A stretch of 8,910 nt of DNA. Origin: DASZFV01 sp035546175. Its GTDB lineage: Bacteria > Myxococcota_A > Polyangia > Fen-1088. Shown piece by piece: positions 5,140 through 8,910 of this stretch. The notes under the pieces are model-generated. The model had not been told where the DNA came from. It searched no databases and saw nothing but the letters and a program-made list of their open reading frames with translations. Positions within the stretch are counted from its first letter, which is position 1, and the number at the start of each line of letters is the position of its first letter. The position numbers were made by a program, and so were the translations under genes. Where the stretch lies: positions 1 through 8,910 of the forward strand of contig DASZWW010000319.1 in the NCBI GenBank assembly GCA_035546175.1, read 5' to 3'.

Positions 5140-5712
5140 ATGAGAGCTCGTATGTCCGCATTGGCGATGGTCGGCGCACTGGCGTTCGGCGTGGCGGCTT
5201 GCTCGACCGAGAGCACGGCGCCGGCCCCGACGTCCGATCCCGCCGCGACGGCGGCGTCCACCACGGTTTCGTCGTACTCGAGCGGCGACGTGCTCGCGCG
5301 CATCTCGAACGCGCAGTACGACAGCGCGGTCAAGGACCTGCTGGGCGTCTCGGACGTCACGCCGTCGACGTTCCCGACGGATCTCGCCCAGGGTGACCAC
5401 TTCGAGCAGTACTTCGACGCGGCGGACGCGCTCGGCGAGCAGGTCTTCGCCAACCCGCTCCTCGTGTCGCGCCTCCTGTCCTGCACGCCGAGCGAGGACA
5501 CGGCCTGCACGCGCCAGATCGTCGCCGACTTCGGCGCCCGCGCGATGCGCGGCCCGATGTCGACGGACGAGGTCGACCGCCTCACGAAGGTGGCGACGGA
5601 CGCCGTGGCGCTCGGCGAGACGCCGGTCAACTCGATCAAGCAGGTCGTCAAGACGGTGCTCGCGTCGCCGCAGTTCCTGTTCACGGTGGTGCCGGCGCAG
5701 ACGACGCTGTAG
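5140..5712 (+). CDS. Short lipoprotein resembling the DUF1587/DUF1595 part of DUF1592-family proteins
   Basis: The protein has 190 residues. The signal peptide runs from MRARMSALAMVGALAFGVAA to Cys21, with a good lipobox (VAAC). A Thr/Ser/Ala/Pro linker covers about 22-48. Residues 49-82 (LARISNAQYDSAVKDLLGV and onward) resemble the DUF1587 opening of the large Planctomycete/Myxococcota proteins (typically R-L-T-x-x-E-Y-N-x-x-V-R-D-L-L-G). Residues 124-182 (ADFGARAMRGPMSTDEVDRL, then IKQVVKTVLASPQFLF) resemble DUF1595 and the very start of DUF1592. Known relatives continue for several hundred residues through DUF1592, DUF1588 and DUF1585; this one stops nine residues after ASPQFL. A good ribosome site, an intact signal and a terminator close behind argue that it is a complete, expressed short form rather than a fresh frameshift. 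No further family-like sequence follows the stop. The role is unknown; it is expected in the periplasm or outer membrane. Confidence 0.87.
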   Translation: MRARMSALAMVGALAFGVAACSTESTAPAPTSDPAATAASTTVSSYSSGDVLARISNAQYDSAVKDLLGVSDVTPSTFPTDLAQGDHFEQYFDAADALGEQVFANPLLVSRLLSCTPSEDTACTRQIVADFGARAMRGPMSTDEVDRLTKVATDAVALGETPVNSIKQVVKTVLASPQFLFTVVPAQTTL

Positions 5713-5715
5713 ACC

Positions 5716-5755
5716 GCCTCACCTCGACCCTCTCCCCGCTTCGCGCGGAGAGGGA
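5716..5755. repeat. Intergenic hairpin of the 'PHPNPLPEGEG' repeat type
   Basis: CCCTCTCCCCGC (5728-5739) and GCGCGGAGAGGG (5743-5754) form a 12-bp stem with one mismatch around a TTC loop, preceded by CCTCACCTCGA. Read in a plus-strand frame it gives PHLDPLPASRGEGE, the familiar translation of a REP-like intergenic sequence widespread in proteobacterial genomes. It lies just after the stop of the plus-strand lipoprotein and ahead of the terminator, between two convergent genes. Confidence 0.6.
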
Positions 5756-5764
5756 GAAAAAGGA

Positions 5765-5792
5765 AGCCCGGCTCCGCGCCGGGCTTTTTTTT
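5765..5792. terminator. Strong intrinsic terminator between convergent genes
   Basis: AGCCCGGC (5765-5772), loop TCCGC, GCCGGGCT (5778-5785), then a run of eight T (5785-5792). This is a textbook Rho-independent terminator for the plus-strand lipoprotein ending at 5712. Read on the minus strand, the stem is followed by TTCCTTTTT, so it can also end the LacI-family transcript that stops at 5809. Confidence 0.92.
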
Positions 5793-5808
5793 GTCCGGAC
5801 TGCGGCGG

Positions 5809-6915
5809 CTACTTGCCGAGGCGGCGGACGGAGTTGCGGACGACGAGGGCGGGGCGGAAGACTTGCTCGGCGGGCGCGAGGGTGGGCGTGTCGATGCGCC
5901 TGACGAGGCGGCCCACCATGGCCTCGGCGATCTCCGGGATGGGCTGGCGGATCGACGTCACGGTGGGGCTGACGAGCGCGTCGAGGTAGAGGTCGTCGAT
6001 GCCGACGATCGAGACGTCGCGCGGGACGCGCAGGCCGCCCTCGTGCAGGCCCGCGATGACGCCGATCGCGATGATGTCCGACATCGCCACGAGCGCCGTG
6101 GGCTTCTTCTTCTTCTCGACGATCTCCTTGCCGATGCGGCGCCCGGCGGTGACGAGCTCGGCGTCGTCGTAGGGCGTGTCGGGCGGCGCCTCGACGACGC
6201 TGGCGATCTTGCCGAAGCCGGCCTCCTGCATCGCCGAGACGTAGCCGGCGCGCCGATCGGTCCGCGAGACCGTGCGCATGGGCGCCGTGACGTAGGCGAT
6301 CGCGCTGTGGCCGTTGAGGATGAGGTGCCGCGTCGCCGCGTACCCGGCGTGCACGTTGTCGACGGACACGTAGTCGATGGGCAGCGCCGAGTCGGGCGCG
6401 GCGCGCCGATCGAACGAGACGAGCGGGAGGCCGCGCTGGAGCACGCGCACGAGGTGATCCTGCGTCATCAGCGACGATGCCGTGATGACGCCGCGGGTCC
6501 CGAGCGCCAGGAAGTCCTCGAGCAGGTCGCGCTCCTTCTTCGGGTCGCGATAGGTGTTGCCGAAGACGACGCGGTAGCCGTGCGCGTGCGCGGCGCGCTC
6601 GATCTCGCTGGCCAGCACGCCGAAGAACGGGTTGGCGATCGAGGGCACGAGCAGGCCGAGCAGCGGCGCGCGCGCCTTCGGCTCGGGCGGCGACGCCGGC
6701 GGCGCCTTGGGCTTCGAAGGGGAGCTCGCCGGGCGGCCCTTCGGCGGCCCCTTCGCCTGATCCTTCGGGCGATAGTCGAGGGCCATGACGGCCTTCTTGA
6801 TGCGCTTGAGGACCGCGGGCCGCATGCGGCTCGTCTGGCCATCCAGCACGTTCAGGACCGTGCTCACGGAGACGCCTGCCATCCGCGCGACGTCCGAGAT
6901 CTTGGACTCGGCCAC
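5809..6915 (-). CDS. LacI-family transcriptional regulator with an extended Pro/Lys-rich linker
   Basis: The protein has 368 residues from the GTG at 6915 (VAESKISDVARMAGVS). An N-terminal helix-turn-helix (residues 5-49, ISDVARMAGVSVSTVLNVL... ALDYRP) is of LacI type, although the usual T-V-S-R-V-L-N reads T-V-L-N-V-L-D. Residues 51-84 are a Pro/Ala/Lys/Ser-rich stretch in place of the normal hinge helix (N-R-x-A-x-x-L). From LLGLLVPSIANPFFGVL (85-101) to the end it is a normal periplasmic-binding-type sensor domain, with NGHSAIAYVT (201-210), ALVAMSDIIAIGVIAGL (274-290), VSIVGIDDL (301-309) and VTSIRQP (319-325). It should bind a sugar-like ligand and regulate nearby genes. It begins 26 bp after the putative polysaccharide-active gene on the same strand, with no clear ribosome site, so co-transcription and reinitiation are likely. 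Confidence 0.95.
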   Translation of the reverse strand: MAESKISDVARMAGVSVSTVLNVLDGQTSRMRPAVLKRIKKAVMALDYRPKDQAKGPPKGRPASSPSKPKAPPASPPEPKARAPLLGLLVPSIANPFFGVLASEIERAAHAHGYRVVFGNTYRDPKKERDLLEDFLALGTRGVITASSLMTQDHLVRVLQRGLPLVSFDRRAAPDSALPIDYVSVDNVHAGYAATRHLILNGHSAIAYVTAPMRTVSRTDRRAGYVSAMQEAGFGKIASVVEAPPDTPYDDAELVTAGRRIGKEIVEKKKKPTALVAMSDIIAIGVIAGLHEGGLRVPRDVSIVGIDDLYLDALVSPTVTSIRQPIPEIAEAMVGRLVRRIDTPTLAPAEQVFRPALVVRNSVRRLGK

Positions 6916-6941
6916 GGGAGCACTCTATCGCATTTCGAGGG

Positions 6942-8910
6942 CTAGGGGCACGTCGCCGGCTGCACCTGACCGGGGGCGAGCGCCTGGAGCTTCACGCCCG
7001 CGTCGGCGAGCAGCCCGAACTGCAGCATCGACATGTTGAACCACCACGACAGCTTCCGCTGCGGGCTCGTGGGGAACTTGGGGTAGCCGATGAGGTTGTC
7101 GGCGATGAAGCCGGCGGGATCGGCGAGGCCCGCGGCGAGCTCGGCGCTCGTCCAGGCGGCGGGGTCGCGGCGCGGGCGGCTGTCGTCGGCGAAGGTGGCG
7201 CTCGCGCAGGCGGCGAACTCGTTGTGCATCGCCAGGAACGACTCGCCCTCGGTCTTGAACGGCGCGAGGGACGGGCTGGCCGGCGCCGCCGCGAACTTGC
7301 CCTGCCGCACGAGCGCGCGGATGCCCGCCGCCGTCAGCGCCGTCGCGTCCGTGCAGTGCTCGTTGTCGTCGGAGGCGCCGAAGTTGTCGCGCGTCCCGTC
7401 CTCGGTGAGCCCCGAGCCGTAGATCGGCACGAGGCGCCGCAGGTCCGAGGCCTTCGGGTCGTAGCAGGCCTTGGGCGCGAGGAAGCGGTCGTCGAGCGCG
7501 TCGGCCGTCACGTACTGCGAGCCGACGTCGCGCAGGAAGCGCACCAGGCGCACGAAGATCTCGTCGACGCGCACGTCGCCCGTCTGCGCCTGGTACTGGA
7601 GGAGCGCGTCGATCGTGAGCTCGCTCATCCACGTCGAGCACCACGGCTCCGTGGCGTCGCCCTCGGAGTGCTGCAGCGCCGAGTGGATGAAGCACGACTG
7701 CGGCGGGAAGGGGCCGACGCCGGGGTTGATGAGGGCGAGCGCGGCCGCGTCGCCCGTGACGTGCCGGTAGGCCGTGTCGATCATTTGCTTGAAGGCGTCG
7801 AGGTAGGTCGTGTCGCCCGTGAGCCGGTGGCCGTAGTAGAGGCCCTCGAGGCTCGTGCCGAGCAGGCGCTCGGTCCAGAGCTTGTCGGGGCCGCGCAGGT
7901 GGCCCATGCGGTAGGGGCCGACGAAGAGCGTGTCGTCGCGCCACATCTGGGCGATGGCCGTGCCCGCGGCGAGCGCGCCCTCGTCGCCCGTGAGCGCGTA
8001 GTAGGCGTAGAGGCCGCGCAGGTGCGAGTACTTCTGGTCGACGTCGGGCTTGCCCGTGAAGATGCCGGCCGTCGCGCCGGCGAGGCCGATCTTGCCGGCG
8101 TAGTAGGAGCAGCTTCGGTAGGCGTGGCGCAGGAAGCGCGCGTCGCCGGTGTGCGAGTAGAAGGTGAGGAACGTCGCGCAGCGATCGTAGAGCCAGCCCT
8201 CGTAGTTCGCCACGGGATCGACGACGCCGTCGGGGTTGAGCGCGTACGCCTCGGCGTACATCGCCGAGGCGCCGAACTTCTGCAGGTTGTCGGACATGAA
8301 GGCCAGGCCCGCGTAGTCGCCGCCGAGGAGGCCGCCGCGCGTGACCTGGGGGCCGAGCAGCCCCGTCGCCGCCAGGTAGCCGTCGGGGAAGGTCGCGAGG
8401 ACGCGCGGCTCCTTGCCCGTGAAGAGCGTCTGATCGACGTGCGGGCCGTCGACGAGCGCGTTGACGCCGCCCGCCGCGGTGATCGTGCGGACCGTCGTCG
8501 TCACCACCTCGGGCGAGTCCGCGCTGACGTCGGCCGAGGCGAACGTCGAGGAGGCGACGCCGGGCGCGCTGCCGGGGCCGCTCCAGGCGACGTCCACGTC
8601 GGCCGCGTCGCCGGCGAGGATCGTCGCGGGGAGCTGGACGAGCACGGCGCGCACGCCCTGCGGCGCCCCCGCGGCGTCGTGAACGGCGAGCAGCGCCTTG
8701 ACGTTCGCGGCGACGGGCGCGCCGCCCATGGCCACGCGCAGCGTGCCGGCGTCGGCGACCGCGCCGGGCGGCAACGGCAGGCCGAACGAGATGACCTTGG
8801 GCGCGGCGAACGTGCGTTGAAGGTGGACGCGCACGCCCGACGCGAAGGTGGACGGCGGGCCGGCCGCGTCGGCGGCGCCGGCCCCGGACGCGCCGCCGTC
8901 CGTCGCGCCC
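6942..8910 (-). CDS. Secreted RIFT-barrel / alpha-toroid protein, putative polysaccharide lyase-like (5' end cut)
   Basis: There are 655 visible residues. The frame is open through the right edge, so the true start and any signal peptide are outside; internal GTG codons such as 8834 are not convincing starts. The visible N-terminus is a Gly/Ala/Asp linker (GATDGGASGAG) like those after the lipobox of other proteins here, so an exported lipoprotein is likely. About residues 26-110 (FGLPLPPGAVADAGTLRV and so on) resemble the RIFT-barrel domain found at the front of exo-rhamnogalacturonan lyase-type (PL26-like) proteins. The remainder is rich in Trp, Tyr and His and repeats the pattern aromatic-x-x-T-G-D-x-x-x-L-x-x-A at residues 254, 307, 364 and 443, typical of paired helices in alpha/alpha-toroid carbohydrate-active enzymes. 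Substrate and catalytic residues cannot be assigned. The LacI-family gene directly downstream supports a role in carbohydrate use. Confidence 0.85.
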   Translation of the reverse strand, partial: GATDGGASGAGAADAAGPPSTFASGVRVHLQRTFAAPKVISFGLPLPPGAVADAGTLRVAMGGAPVAANVKALLAVHDAAGAPQGVRAVLVQLPATILAGDAADVDVAWSGPGSAPGVASSTFASADVSADSPEVVTTTVRTITAAGGVNALVDGPHVDQTLFTGKEPRVLATFPDGYLAATGLLGPQVTRGGLLGGDYAGLAFMSDNLQKFGASAMYAEAYALNPDGVVDPVANYEGWLYDRCATFLTFYSHTGDARFLRHAYRSCSYYAGKIGLAGATAGIFTGKPDVDQKYSHLRGLYAYYALTGDEGALAAGTAIAQMWRDDTLFVGPYRMGHLRGPDKLWTERLLGTSLEGLYYGHRLTGDTTYLDAFKQMIDTAYRHVTGDAAALALINPGVGPFPPQSCFIHSALQHSEGDATEPWCSTWMSELTIDALLQYQAQTGDVRVDEIFVRLVRFLRDVGSQYVTADALDDRFLAPKACYDPKASDLRRLVPIYGSGLTEDGTRDNFGASDDNEHCTDATALTAAGIRALVRQGKFAAAPASPSLAPFKTEGESFLAMHNEFAACASATFADDSRPRRDPAAWTSAELAAGLADPAGFIADNLIGYPKFPTSPQRKLSWWFNMSMLQFGLLADAGVKLQALAPGQVQPATCP

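Noticed and set aside
5791..6945. Long open frame on the plus strand antisense to the LacI-family gene
   Set aside because: It is acidic/Arg-rich low-complexity shadow; the minus strand gives an unmistakable LacI protein from end to end.
6925..7944. Second minus-strand frame within the RIFT-barrel/toroid gene
   Set aside because: It is composed of Arg/Ala/Pro-rich shadow sequence in another frame of the same strand; the chosen frame has the aromatic and TGD repeat pattern and runs through the window edge.
1..8910. Defence system, prophage or secondary-metabolite cluster
   Set aside because: No nuclease, helicase, toxin-antitoxin, phage structural, transposase, or NRPS/PKS sequence is seen in either strand; the genes are metabolic, regulatory and surface proteins.

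Overview
The window looks like a piece of a very GC-rich chromosome from the phylum Myxococcota, probably a Polyangiales-type soil myxobacterium. The basis is high-GC codon use throughout, many secreted lipoproteins with Gly/Asp/Pro/Ala-rich linkers after the lipobox cysteine, and a protein ending in a MYXO-CTERM-like tail (Gly-Cys, hydrophobic helix, Arg cluster). Ten protein genes are supported. Nine are on the minus strand and one (5140-5712) is on the plus strand. I see no RNA genes, CRISPR array, transposase, integrase or phage gene.

Left block (1-2673, minus): the start of a lipoprotein cut by the left edge; a 194-residue lipoprotein of unknown function; a lipoprotein beta-propeller of the PQQ-dependent sugar/sorbosone dehydrogenase type; and a Cys-rich MYXO-CTERM-like surface protein. 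The dehydrogenase stop and the start of the small lipoprotein overlap as GTGA, so those two are a translationally coupled pair. Two perfect 9-bp inverted repeats fill the gap in front of the dehydrogenase.

Middle block (2729-4834, minus): a SpoIIAA/STAS-like protein, then a DUF71/COG2102 ATP pyrophosphatase (GTGA overlap), then a cytoplasmic BtuF-type binding protein. The DUF71 plus BtuF-like pair points to corrinoid (vitamin B12) salvage. Two copies of a ~66-bp palindromic element lie between the last two genes. The second copy supplies the last ~26 codons of the DUF71 gene.

Right block: a 305-bp divergent intergenic region; a plus-strand lipoprotein that looks like a shortened member of the DUF1587/DUF1595/DUF1592 group; a hairpin of the widespread 'PHPNPLPEGEG' repeat type followed by a strong intrinsic terminator; then, on the minus strand, a LacI-family regulator with an unusual Pro/Lys-rich linker. 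Twenty-six bases upstream of that regulator is a long secreted protein with a RIFT-barrel-like N-terminus and an alpha/alpha-toroid-like body, cut by the right edge. The regulator and this putative polysaccharide-active protein probably form a local carbohydrate-response unit. Most of the window is ordinary accessory chromosome. The most interesting points are the repeat-derived DUF71 tail, the predicted B12 salvage pair, the LacI linker and the minimal DUF1592-family lipoprotein.
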